DNA of 64,000 bases from Beta vulgaris subsp. vulgaris. Taxonomy: Eukaryota > Streptophyta > Magnoliopsida > Caryophyllales > Amaranthaceae. Of this stretch, positions 34,738 to 45,881 are shown in pieces. Within the stretch, counting starts at the first letter, position 1, and each line of letters starts with the position of its first letter. The stretch lies in the NCBI RefSeq assembly GCF_026745355.1, contig NC_079209.1, forward strand, positions 10,031,555 to 10,095,554. The letters are read 5' to 3'. The notes under the pieces were generated by a model. The model did not search any database, was not told where the DNA came from, and was given only the letters and a program-made list of their open reading frames with translations. A program made the position numbers and the translations under genes.

Positions 34738-34944
34738 ATGGCGTCCGAAGCACCAACATGGGCTGATCAATGGGGTGAAGGTGGTTTTGGAGCTATGGAT
34801 GATGCCAAACCAAAGGAGAAGACAGAGAGCAAGAAGAAGAAGCCGGTCATTTTTGCAGGAATTGGAAAAGCTAAAGCGGCTGCAATGGTCGGAATCAAGT
34901 GGGTTAAGCAACGATGCGTTAAACAAAATCCTCCTCCAAAATGA
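34738..34944 (+). CDS. Small conserved plant protein, unknown function (68 aa)
   Basis: A single coding exon of 68 residues. It starts MASEAPTWADQWGEGGFGAM, a conserved N-terminal signature of a family of very small plant proteins that I recognise but whose function is not known. A lysine-rich middle (KPKEKTESKKKKP) is followed by an alanine/lysine stretch and a C-terminal IKWVKQRCVKQN, also typical of the family. There is no signal peptide or membrane segment; the protein is strongly basic and likely soluble. A splice acceptor (TTTCTAG, ending 34731) lies six bases before the ATG and a good donor (AAG|GTAAGT) at 34409/34410, so an intron of about 320 bp in the 5' leader is likely. The 3' part holds possible poly(A) signals near 35030. 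Confidence 0.82.
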   Translation: MASEAPTWADQWGEGGFGAMDDAKPKEKTESKKKKPVIFAGIGKAKAAAMVGIKWVKQRCVKQNPPPK

Positions 34945-35130
34945 CAAATCACAATTTCTTTTCAATTCTAATTTCATGTACGTTTTGCTTGTTCTGATTT
35001 GTTTTCCCATGTAATACATAAGAAAATCAGGTTATGAATGAAATTTTGATCAACTAGTGTAACAATTTTGAGGCCTTTAAGGTAGTCAGGGGAAGACAAG
35101 TAAATAGACCAATTTAATTCCTCTCGAAAC

Positions 35131-35687
35131 TAGGGTTGTTCAGAGTGCGGTCTGGACCGCACCAAATCGCGACCCAAAACGTTTTTTCGCGGTTTTAAAA
35201 TTGCGGTTTGGGTTATGATTTCAAGCAAACTGCGGTTTGCGGTTTGGGTTGGGTTTTAATTTTTGCAAACCGAAACCGTACCATAAACTGCAATTTTATA
35301 TGATTTTTTTTCTAAAAAAATTAAATACGCTTGACAAGGTGGCATACGAGTATAAAACTGAAAAAAGAAGTTTGAGGTAAAGAACTTGGACACTTATGAT
35401 AAATTATTATTTATGTTTAATTATGAAGTCAACTTCATATTTATTTGGACTCTTTATATTTATTAACAATTTTTTTTATTACTCTTAGATTACAAAATTA
35501 ATGTCGCGGAGGACAAAATGGTTAAACCGCAAACCAAACCGCACCAAGCTGTTTTGCACGGTTCGGTTTGGGTTGGTTTGGCCAAAAGTGCGGTGCGATT
35601 TGGGTTGAAAAAATGTCAAACCGTATATTTGCGGTTTGGGTTGGGTTACATCCCAAACCGCACCAACCCAAACCGCGAACACCCCTA
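35131..35687. mobile_element. hAT-type MITE with CGGTTTGGGTT repeats
   Basis: The 8-bp flanks CTCGAAAC and CTCAAAAC (35688-35695) differ at one base. The ends are TAGGGTTGTTCAGAGTGCGG and, inverted, TAGGGGTGTTCGCGGTTTGG. The interior has many direct and inverted GCGGTTTGGGTTGG units, which create spurious frames on both strands. Confidence 0.83.
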
Positions 35688-35695
35688 CTCAAAAC

Positions 35696-36130
35696 CGCAA
35701 GACAATCATATCTAAATCCATCACAAATAACCTGTAATCTTATTATCCAACCCAAACCCGAACTGTTTTTGATACTATATGACCAAATTATAATTGACCC
35801 AAGCTAAACTAATCCAACTAAAGATATGAATAGCTAATTAATAGTCTAATATTGATATGTTCATCATCACGGGCTACTTTGTTTGATTGACAATATTCTC
35901 GAATATGGCATGAACCTAATGACTTGTTACCTATACATGACTCGAATAAAATCTGATTTGAATGACCCGTTTACGTCCTCTATGACATGTTAGACGCTTA
36001 GATCGCAACTTTGGCACATAGAATATTTGATGGCTTACAAAGCCTTAAAAATTATTTCTTCCAAATTAACACTATTAGGAGCAAATAAAAGATTACATAG
36101 TATAATACGATGTCACAAATTGAGAACCAT
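35696..36130. other. Intergenic, no feature recognised
   Basis: AT-rich, no recognised gene or element. Confidence 0.5.
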
Positions 36131-36147
36131 ATCCGCTAGGCTACTAT

Positions 36148-36348
36148 CAACCTTAGCTTGGGTTATTTGGTAGGAATTTCACCTCACGACCTCAAGGTCA
36201 GTGGTTCAAATCCCACCAAGTGAGGGGCACTAGGAGGAGAATTCCTCTTACAACTCCCCCTCCTTCCAAGTGCCTGGACCTCTGGGTTGGGTCCTATGCG
36301 AGGGCAGCCCAGAGGTTATTCACCTTACCAAATCAAAAAAAAAAAAAA
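36148..36348 (+). mobile_element. tRNA-derived SINE with long target duplication
   Basis: ATCCGCTAGGCTACTAT (36131-36147) and ATCCGCTAGGCTGCTAC (36349-36365) flank it as a target duplication. Inside are a B-box GGTTCAAATCC (36203-36213) and an A tail of about 15 bases just before the right copy. It belongs to a different family from the SINE at 2283. Confidence 0.88.
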
Positions 36349-37034
36349 ATCCGCTAGGCTGCTACAATAGCAAATATATGAAACATGCAACCTATTTAGG
36401 CAACACTTTATTTTAATTCCTGTTGGATAAGAAACTGGAGATGATTAAACTTCACAATAAAAGTTATACTTCATTTTAATTCCGGTTAGTACTACCTTGG
36501 ATATTCAACACTGTAAATAGCTTTTACTCATCACAAAAGATGGTCTCAAGTAGTACCACAAAAGCTCTCCCAACATACAGTTATTTGAATGAAAATATCC
36601 ACAATTCTTGTATTTTCTTTTTCTTCCAAATTTCAAACTCAAAAACATATTCCTCTCTTTGACAGGATTAAAAGACTTCAAAAATGGCATCCTCTAAGTT
36701 ATATGCTTCTTCTTTAATGTAAGAACATTTATCACTTTAGCTGTTTAGCATGTAAATAAATGAGTAAACTCGCAAGTCATAACGAAAATATCAACAACAA
36801 TACCGATGAAGACCAAGCATCATACTGAAGGGAACATGTAACTCACTAAACAACTCGAGGTTAATGATCTAGAAATTAGATGACAACGTAGTTATTCATA
36901 AACTAAGAAAAAAGGACGAAATTCTATCAACAGTTGAGTCTGATTTTATGTCAGAAACACAGCGGAACGATAGTGATGAGTAGCAGAAGATTTACAATTG
37001 TATTTTAAGTCAACTTTGATTATTAACACACGCA

Positions 37035-39137
37035 TCAGTTAGCAATGCACCTCAATCCAAACACATTCTCCCCGCTGTAAGTCATATAAAGAAAGCCATC
37101 TTCATCCTTATTCTCCTCATAAATTGTTGACATTAGAGCAGCTGTAGCAAAGCAAAACAAACAATCGATTTACAACATATACAAGACTGTTATAGAAACC
37201 ACCTCAAATAACAGATTCCAACTTACCAGTGGGAGGTAAAATGTTTTTAACAAATACGAATATGGCTTTCTCAGGACTTAGATTCACTCTCTTCCTCACC
37301 ACATACACAAACTGTCCGACGGTTAAATCAGCTGGGACAAGGTACCTGCAAGGATTTACAAGAACAGGGGATCCCAAACATGAATCACTAGTTAGACTAC
37401 AAAAAGAGCATTATTTAGGTATATATGAATAAGAGTCTCCAGGAGATTTAACAATTATAAAACTTGTTATTTAGATCTGATCAAGGATCGGGCTGGGCTG
37501 CGACCCAAGTAAAAAAAACAGCCAATTCCAGAATAAGAAAGGGCAGGTATCTAAAAATTTACATATCTAAATCTGCATGCTTGTCTACTTTATACCCTCA
37601 ACAATAACCGCATATTGTAGTTTACCAGCAATGACAATAGTGTTATATATCAACCTGAAAGGTTCAAATGGTCATTGAACATAGCGTTTAGGTATCTAAA
37701 GTTTAGAAAACAATATGTTTCATGGAGAAGCCAACTAGCCAAGTTGAAGTACCATTTTCAACTGTGAAATGAGGCCAGAGCGCTTATATGCCGTGAAGCT
37801 AGCGCTACAAGGAAGTGCAAAATGCAAATTTCTTTTTTCCCCAGGTTAATATAACAGTAACATATGCTACTTTGCAATATCATGAAGTTTAGCATTCTTA
37901 TCAAGGCACAAACATCAAATAATTGGGGGTTAAAACCAGATGAAACCAGATGAAACCAGAAATGAGACTAACTTTTTCTTATCAATGTCAGGAATGTCAC
38001 TCTTTTCAGCCTTCTCTACAATCACCTGCATAAATTGGTTAACTAGGTGAGAATTACTGAGCCAATTGACAATATATAAATTATGAAACACAAATACTGC
38101 CAATAACCATAATTAGTCAACAAGTAAAGCATCTTACAGGAATTCTATCAGGATATTTCTCCCTAATGCGAGCTGCTTCTGCTTGTCTCTTTTCTGAAAA
38201 AGTAAGAAAAACTTCAATTCACCAAACAAGAAAACAAATAGGGCCACAGCTCAGAATTTTAACATTGCTTAAAGAAGCAATCATCTTCCATCTACATTAG
38301 AAAACTTGCACCACAAAACCAATCATTTACAGCAAGGTATATCGCCTTGATAAGAGTATTATACATAAAGCAAGGTGTCGTACAACCAAAATGAACAAAT
38401 TCCACATAATATATATAAGAAAAACCCAGTTTATCAAATGAGCAAGATGTGTAACTTCGGTCGAAAATCTCATTCTCTTCCCTCTTCCCAAAGTTCACTA
38501 GACTTGTCAATCTAATCATCAGTACCAAATGACATATACATAGCCTCACTAATTCTCTCTATAGCGAACAAAGGACATCACTTCAAGAATTGGGTAATTT
38601 CAACTTAATCTTATATAGTAGTTATCTTTTTCATCACTTTACCAGAACTAAAAAAACCAAATGACCCAAATTTAATCTGAAGCAATACTACAAGAATTAT
38701 CACTTTAGAAATGAGTCATGATCAAGTATACAATTCATCAAGAATAGAAGGCCTTAGAATTGGATTCATCATGTAATATATAAGACTCAAATAATCATCT
38801 AGCATAATGATGTTAACAACAATTCATCAACCAAGAAATGCCTCTAGATATATTTTATCAATAAAATACAAGAATTCTAACTTTTCAAGCAAAAACTCTT
38901 TTACAAATTATGAATCAATTCAATACTTAGCCCATCATCAAGCAAAATTCTTACCAACATTCACAAATGAAAATTACCCAGATGCATTATTCGCATAATA
39001 TGATCAAAATACATCATCAAACATTTAAACTTACACAAAAAAAAAAAACCCATAAAGAAAACTAAAAAAACTCCCAAATCAAAAGAAAAAAATCACAAAC
39101 CAAGGGGGTGCTCGAATTTGAATGAACTTTTAGCCAT
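37035..39137 (-). CDS. ATG8: Autophagy-related ubiquitin-like protein ATG8
   Basis: Five coding exons on the minus strand: 39137-39101, 38193-38138, 38025-37973, 37345-37227 and 37141-37035. They total 372 nt, or 123 residues plus stop, normal for plant ATG8. Phases are consistent and all junctions are GT/AG. Recognisable text: [78 protein letters not shown] and [22 protein letters not shown]8 is conjugated to phosphatidylethanolamine on autophagosome membranes after ATG4 trims it behind a C-terminal glycine. Here the tail is [12 protein letters not shown], so the scissile glycine (in FG) is present with a seven-residue extension. Many plant isoforms have GENTFG followed by a shorter S-containing tail; this one is unusual in V for T and in the cysteine-containing extension. 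A 5'-leader intron (39342-39167) is also supported. Confidence 0.95.
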
Positions 39138-39342
39138 CTTAGCACTCAAAGGAATAATATTTCTCTCTGCAAAGATCAAAAATCGAAGAAAGATGAAAAT
39201 TATCAAGACAATTCTGCATTTTTAGCAATAATTAGAAAGATTGTCAAAAAAACAGAAAGATAATTGAACCATCATATACTCCATAGACTATAAACAGTGA
39301 AAAACTATGAATAAGTTTGATTTAGGAAATAATTGGAATTAC
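39138..39342 (-). other. ATG8 5'-leader segment and leader intron
   Basis: The donor CTGG|GTAATTCC (39343/39342) and acceptor TTTGCAG|AGAGAAA (39167/39166) enclose an intron upstream of the start codon. The 29 bases 39166-39138 are the leader directly before the ATG. This is inferred from splice-site form only. Confidence 0.5.
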
Positions 39343-39458
39343 CCAGAACACGAAAAGGTGAGATTTTTGCGATTGGAACAACTCTACCGGAACTTTCCGT
39401 GGCACGTCGCAATCAAAAGAGTAGTCAAGATAAAAAAGATAGAGAAAAGGTTTTTGTG

Positions 39459-39466
39459 TATTTATA
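39459..39466 (-). promoter_or_regulatory. TATA box candidate of ATG8
   Basis: TATAAATA on the minus strand (39466-39459). The leader exon ends at 39343 (CTGG|GTAATT); the next leader segment starts at 39166 after TTTGCAG. The spacing fits a transcription start near 39430. Confidence 0.55.
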
Positions 39467-39960
39467 TGAATATATGGTGGTTTTTTTTATTTAATATTGT
39501 TAGTTACATTATTGGAGTATTAATATTTTAGGAATTGGGGAATTGCGGGGTGATGAAGGGGATTGTTAGGGTTGTCGTGGTAATCAAGGTATTCCCAATT
39601 CTACGTTGGTGTTTGGTAAGCAGAGGGGTAGATGAAGGTGTGCAAGGAGCCCAACAACACAAGACTCTCAAAATTATAAAGGCCCAAAATATATTATTTT
39701 AAAAATTTTACTCCATATTTCAAGAAATACCCTTGTTTCCCACTCTTAATAAATTTGTCAATGATTTATCTTTTAGATTTTCAACTTTCCATCTTTAGTA
39801 CTCTGACATTCCATCTTTATTTTCTATAAAGTTAAGGGCCCAATTTTCATGTTAGAACCGGGGCCAAAAATCTCAAAGACGACCCTGTTTGTAAGCATTT
39901 AGAATTTTGGAAATTTTGTGTTACCTTCCTACCATAGTACATGCATGATGCATGTGTACA

Positions 39961-40138
39961 AATCTCTATTATATAAGTGAAAGGAAGAAATAGGGTATCT
40001 TCTCACAAAAAGTCTAATATACTTTTAATGATTTAAATTCATGTACACAAATCTCTATTATATAAGTGAAAGGAAGAAATAAGGTATCTTCTCACAAAAA
40101 GTCTAATATACTTTTAATGATTTAAATTATTATATATA
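39961..40138 (+). repeat. 89-bp tandem duplication of a Helitron 5' end
   Basis: The block AATCTCTATTATATAAGTG ... ACTTTTAATGATTTAAATT starts at 39961 and again at 40050. The two copies are almost identical (TAGGG against TAAGG). The unit includes a few bases of upstream flank (TGTACA). Confidence 0.88.
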
Positions 40139-40502
40139 TTAAATAGTCTTTTCTTTTCCTACTTGTCATATATATCGAACAAGTTAATAATATGATTAAA
40201 TTTTAAATTTTAATTAAATATTAAATTAAGGAGAATGATTTTCTCTTCTTAAATATGTGTGAAAAATTGTAATCAACAATTAAATTGACAATATAACTTG
40301 ATTGAAACAACTTGAATTTCATATTAATAATTATAATGATAATATCTATACTAATATATTAAAAGGCGTGCGTGACAACGTCGATGCGCCACGTGGCGCC
40401 CTCCTCCTATCACCAGAGTTTGCCACGTATGTATTAGCCTGCCACGTATGTATTAGCTAATTAAGTCAAATGTGTCATTACTTTTAAAAAAAAATTGTGT
40501 TG

Positions 40503-40566
40503 GAGGCGGGCTCGAACCTCTGACCTTATGTAAATATTACTAAGTGATTTACCATCTGCTCTAACC
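40503..40566 (-). other. tRNA-like Pol III boxes inside Helitron C
   Basis: On the minus strand A-box-like GGTTAGAGCAGATGGTAAA is followed ~40 bp later by the B-box GGTTCGAGCCC (40518-40508). It is not a full tRNA: there is no acceptor stem. A similar arrangement sits in the Helitron at 60768. Confidence 0.55.
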
Positions 40567-43140
40567 TTTTTAATTGATTTATGTTTCCATAAATTTACAG
40601 GTAAGGTTTTAATTAATGATGTCAGTTTCAACATTTCTAAAATTCCACGCTTCCCTTCATCCCCTCCCTGTCCAACGGTTCATCTACTCCTTAGCATACA
40701 ACATTTCTAGAATATTACTCGACCATGAACATTGAAGTCTTCTTCTACTTCCTAATTAATGCTTGCGGATTGTTGTTGTTATTGGAGAATACAAATCAAA
40801 CAATGAAGTTCAAAGGTCAAATTTCGAAGCGCAACACCATAAAGGTTAGTGAGATTGTTAATCTTTGCAAAATAAACCAAAAATAATCCACGAATTGCTC
40901 CCAAAATCCTTCTCTTAGTATTCGCATTGAACATTGAAGTTCAATTATACATTCAATTATTGCATAATTTTGTAACTGAAAATTCCCCCCTCTCTCTATA
41001 TATAACGAATAGGGTTAAATTATGTTTTTAGGCCTTTTGTTGTTCCTCTTCAAAAAGGTATTATCTAATTTGATATTTGTTTTTGGGATAGATTGAACTT
41101 TATTTTCGTAGATGAAACTTTATTTTTGAATTCTCTTTTGTTTATTTAATTAATTGGTTTCCTATTTGTTTTTTTTTTTTTGCAGAGGATTTTTGTAATT
41201 AATCCACTTTGCAAGGTATTATGCTCATCTTCTTCTTTGTTTCTTTGTGCAATGTGTTTTAGTTGGGTTTATTTCTTTTATTGCCTGTATTTCAATTGGG
41301 GCTTTGTCCTCTTTCAACAACATATTGAAAGAGGACAATTGGATATTTTCACATATTTTGGAGAATTTTTCTGGTGATGATGATCAGATGGGATTCTAAG
41401 TGTTTGAGGAATCCTGAAATGCTTGTGTGAGTCATAGGGCTGTATCTATGTAGTCTCCTGTCAAGACCTTCTGTAGTTCCGTAGGCTACAGTAAATCAAT
41501 AATATCATTTTGTTTAGCATCTTGCCTTTCTTCAGTCTACTGCACTCCTTCCAAATGATCTGCATATTCTATTATTAATTTATAAGAAAGAGTTGAGCTT
41601 GCTATTGAAGTTTGTTCTCTAAATTGTGAATTGATAACCTATGAGAATTTAGAGTAAAGCAAAGTTTTACGAACAGGTTGGAGATGAAGTATCTAGAAAA
41701 TATGAAGTGATCTAATTCTTTGAATTGTACCCCAATATTGTCGGTGATCATTTAGCTGTTTTACCCTTTGGCAAGGAAAAAGGAATTCAGGAAAACCATT
41801 AGGCTCTAGAGGGACCTGAGCAAGCTCTCTGACCACAGAAGGCATATTCTGCAACTAATTATGTTCCCTCTTGCACTGATTAAGAAATATGACAGAAAGG
41901 ACGTTTCTCTTTGAGCTGTGTTCAAGACTGACATTAGGAGAGTGTATTATTCTGTGAACTAAGAGGCAGAGGTACCCCCTATCACATAACAAACTATAAG
42001 TATTTGGGCTTCCTCACTTAAAACACTGAAAGGTGATTAGTGTCCATATAATGTTCATCTCTACATGAATGCCTCCTTGGAGCATGTAAATGTGGCATAT
42101 TTGTTAAAAATAATTAGCGTCTTTGTAGTGGTTGGAAAGAGAGGGGGGGACAAAACTGATACAATTTTATTTAGGATAAAAGTGGTAAAACTAAAAATAA
42201 TTTTTCAATCACATATTCAGAAAAAAATTCTAAAACTTTAATTTATAAGTGGTGTAATTGACCCACTATTGACAATGTAGATCTGACACTAGATATGATG
42301 TCTCCTATCTATGTATTTTGTGCATGGAAGGCCTCTGTCTAGAACATTTATGAAGTTTGCACAGGAATTTCCATCCTTAATGTTCTAGAACAAGGTTAAG
42401 CTTTTGGTGTTTGCAAAACACCCTTGACCTTTTCAGGGTGATACCTTGGTTGTACTTACGTCTGGATGTAGCCTATAGGGAAGTGAGAAAAAGAATTTTC
42501 ATTATTTGGGTAAGATTAGTTTGCCAGAATTTCAACAATATATTTTGTTTTACATTTCGCAATCCGAATATGCTCCAAGCTTACAGTACATATGAATGCA
42601 CAGTTTAAGAAGTTTTTAGGAGAAACATTGCTTACAAAATGTTGGTTGTTGTTCTTAGCTGATTTTGGCTTTTTGATGGGTTTTATTGAGTATAATATGT
42701 AAAATTCAAATATTTAATTGAAAGTGTTGTAAATTTGAGTATATGCAATGGAAAAATGCACTAGCATGCTGTTTTTTTGTCCTTTAATATGAGAAGGTCA
42801 TTGTGCTCAGATCAATTCGAGGTTCCAATTGTGTAGAGATTCTATAGTAGCCAGGGGGTGATAATTTTGCCAAGAGGAAGATGAAGTGGTTTAATAATTG
42901 TGGACTATCAATAAATCGGGCATTGTCGACTTCAAATGCAATCCGGACAACTATAGCGAGCTACAAACGAAAAAGAAAAGTATGTGATACACAATTATTT
43001 ACGTCGATATTATTTTCTAGGAAAATTTTACTTTCTCTATCCAAACTATTACTATTTTGATTAACGCGCAGGGAAAGCACTACAGAATGGTTGGAGATTA
43101 ATTGATATCGATTGATAGTTTTACATGGTATGATGCTTGC

Positions 43141-43731
43141 ACTTTTTGGACTTGATATACAACATGTTAGTGAGCATATGATTTGTAGTAATTGTAACAA
43201 AGAAAAGCCTCCAACAACTATTAGGTACTCTTTTTTTTATACTATTTGGATATAAATTTTATAAATGTGTTAAGAGTTATAATTACTTTTATCAACCTGT
43301 TTACTAACTTTATATATTTTTTTTTATATTTTCACAATAAAAAAAGTGTTTCTGGATATATGACTATATTCGACTCTACCGGTACAATGCGTGTCAAGCT
43401 CTTTACAAAACAGATTGAGTTTATACTCCATTCAACTAAAGCAAAATTGAAGCACATGTTTGATGCGGTACTATATAATTTTATGAACTTTACTCTTATT
43501 GATAACATGACTAAATTGAAATATAATGTACGTTGTAATTTTCAGATTAATTATGTTATTTTGATTTATTTATTGCAGGTGCATGATAGAGTTTTGCTAC
43601 GATCCGAACTTCTTACACGTGTGCGCAATGCATATATTTTCGTATTTCATCCTCTTCATCTATCGGCTTATATAGTAGACTATGTAACTTATGTCGATTG
43701 GGCAGAAGAATGTGCACATTTATTTAAGTAA
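43141..43731 (+). pseudogene. RPA1-like (replication protein A) OB-fold fragment in Helitron C
   Basis: Exon-like pieces encode HMICSNCNKEKPPTTIR (about 43175-43225, half of a zinc ribbon), then GYMTIFDSTGTMRVKLFTK (about 43351-43408, reminiscent of the RPA70 C-terminal OB fold) and, after a GT...AG interval, a further exon (43580-43731) with VHDRVLLRSELL. RPA fragments are known Helitron cargo. The similarity is judged by eye and is moderate. Only one CX2C pair of the zinc ribbon is visible, so the fragment is probably incomplete. Confidence 0.5.
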
Positions 43732-44322
43732 TTACTATTTCATCTTTCATTAGATTTTCTATGTTGATGGCCATATTAATAAAATTTTAATTTTTTGTCT
43801 TCTCTTTTTGTAGAATGAGGAGCACATTGAAGGTCCGGCAGCAATAAAACATAATGAATCACATCACTTTTTTAAAATATTAGAATAAAAGTCTCCGACA
43901 TTTTGTATTGTTTGTCAATCTCTTTAGTTTATAAACACCATGAAACTCTTACATTAGTACTATATTGTGCTTGGAATCCCTTTTTAAATGCATAATTTGT
44001 TGTTGGAAACTTTTTTTTTAATGACCAATAATACAAGAAATTACATTTAAATAATGAGAAGGAAATAACACGATTTTCATAAACAATAAACACCAGAATT
44101 AAACCATACAAAAATGTTAACAGTAACCCCGGGGCATAGCCCGGGCCACACACTAGTTTGAAACCTAAAATGTTGATGATTTTTCAGTAATTTCTATTAT
44201 ATAAATCAAACTTTTCTATTTTATTAATATTCAACGATTGAATATGATACACAAATTATTCTTCCACTTTATTTGAGCACAAGTTTTCTTCTGTTTTGTA
44301 TTTTCTTCATTTATATAATAGA

Positions 44323-44520
44323 AATTTGGGGCTTGTTGGACCTTTGGGTGAGTGGCCCTGTGCTAGGACAACCCAGAAGAATTTCATCTTACCACGGGTT
44401 CCCGAAAGGGGGTAAAATTTGGGACTTGTTGGACCTTTGGGTGAGTGGCCTTGTGCTAGGACAACCTAGAAGAATTTCATTTTACCACGGGTCGGGTTCC
44501 CGAAGGGGGGGGGGGGGGGG
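44323..44520 (+). repeat. Tandem pair of a ~95-bp unit, SINE-like, ending in a G run
   Basis: The block GTTGGACCTTTGGGTGAGTG ... AGAAGAATTTCATYTTACC ... GGGTTCCCGAA occurs twice in tandem and ends in about 14 G residues. It resembles the body of a tRNA-derived SINE, but no A/B boxes are clear. Confidence 0.6.
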
Positions 44521-45360
44521 AACATAGTGTATCATGTGCAACATATTCTAAAGCTTGTTTTTTGCTCATCTGTTTATTTGAAATTATGTCTATTATGTGG
44601 ATTGTGCTCATTTGGAGGATTTAAAATGAGCAATGAACTTGATAAAAGTTGTACAATTTTTAGTATGACATAAACTTTTTCTAATTATACCATAACATTT
44701 CATAATAGCATCAGAAGGTTTAGTAGCCATAAGTAATCATCATATAGTATCGCAAATGTATAGTTATCCACATTTTATAATTTTAGATTAAAAAATAATA
44801 ATATCTATATGGGTGTTAGCCACAAGGTGGTTTGTGATGTTTATAGACCAAACTTTCCTAGGCCTATATTAAAAGAACTTTAGGGAATGAGATTCTTAAA
44901 TCAACGACTGGGAGTTCATGGGAAGGAGAATAATATGGAAAGTGTTGAAACATTTATACTTAAATGTGTTTGTTGTATATACGTAAAGTATATGGCACTT
45001 ATGGAGTTCTTGGTGAGGTTGAGGGCGTAAAGAGTAGTGGTATCGCTTCCCACCTTATATTATTGAGGTATAAGGTTTAGGAAGCGGACTTCATAAGACT
45101 TATTTGAAAAACTCCTCTTATCACCCCTTAAATAAATCCTCATCATCTTACTTTATAAAAAATATGACACATATGGGGTTGTGGACCTTATGCGTAGGAA
45201 TATACTATACATGTTCAATTATATAATAGCCTAAGTTTTGAAACAATAAAGCTTAGAGTTTTTTTTGTTGTCGGGCCCGTTTGGTGTACTAGCCAAGTCA
45301 ATTGGACGAACTTTTCTTTTTCTTCAATTCTTGGTGATCCTGATCCCGTTATGCTGCATG
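44521..45360. other. Intergenic, no feature recognised
   Basis: AT-rich with short frames only. Confidence 0.5.
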
Positions 45361-45881
45361 TACGGCTGGCAATCAGGTCGGGTTGGGTCAGTTTCAGGTT
45401 GACCTGATTTATATTTCAGGTCACTTACCTCTGACCTGATTTATATTTCAGGTTGAAAATCTCAACTCAAACCCGGCCTAATATTTTTCGGGTTGACCCG
45501 AAACCAACCCAAAATGACCTGAAATTAAAATCTAATTATCCAATGATAAAAAACTGTCAACTTAATTCATAAAGGTACTGTACATGTAACATGTTTAAGT
45601 TTCAACATTCAAAGCCGGAATTTTCAGGTTGAAGTGAGTTGGGTTTGGCTTATAACCTAACCGGCTAAGGGCTAACCTAACATAATATAAGTTATTTTTA
45701 AATCAAGTCATTTCGGATATTTCCAGGTTCAAAAGGTCAACCTGAACCTAACCCATTATATTTTCAGGTCGAGTTGGGTCGACCCATTTTCTTTCCAGTC
45801 GAAAATCTCAACCGAAACCCGTGAATTTTCAGGTCAGTTTCAGGTCGGGTTATCAGGTTGGGTCAGTTTTTGCCAGCCTTA
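45361..45881. mobile_element. hAT-type MITE with GGTTGACCTGA repeats
   Basis: The ends TACGGCTGGCAA and, inverted, TAAGGCTGGCAA flank an interior of repeated TTTCAGGT, GGTCGGGTTGGGTC and GACCTGA units. The 8-bp flanks GCTGCATG and CTTGCACG agree at five positions, so the target duplication is decayed. Confidence 0.7.

Larger units (their letters stand above)
40345..44157 (+). mobile_element. Helitron (copy C), 3.8 kb, with captured gene fragment
   Basis: It starts TCTATACTAATATATTAAAA after A (40344). It ends with the GC hairpin CCCCGGGGCATAGCCCGGGC, then ACACACTAG followed by T (44158). A GCCACGTGGCGCC palindrome lies just inside the 5' end. Helitron E sequence is continuous across the insertion. 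It carries an RPA-like coding fragment but no Rep/helicase domain that I recognise. Confidence 0.9.
39963..44322 (+). mobile_element. Helitron (copy E), 5' end duplicated, 3' end lost, hosting Helitron C
   Basis: It starts TCTCTATTATATAAGTGAAA after an A, like the Helitrons at 57259 (+) and 53219 (-). The interior matches the 52253-53219 Helitron in the same order (AAAAAGTCTAATATA, TTTCCTACTTGTCATATATA, AGGAGAATGATTTTCTC, CCTAAAATGTTGATGATT, CCACTTTATTTGAGCACAA). The match stops at about 44322, before any 3' hairpin. Helitron C sits in the middle. Confidence 0.75.

Noticed and set aside
40503..40566. Possible tRNA gene
   Set aside because: A and B boxes only; no acceptor stem or intact cloverleaf, and it lies inside a Helitron.
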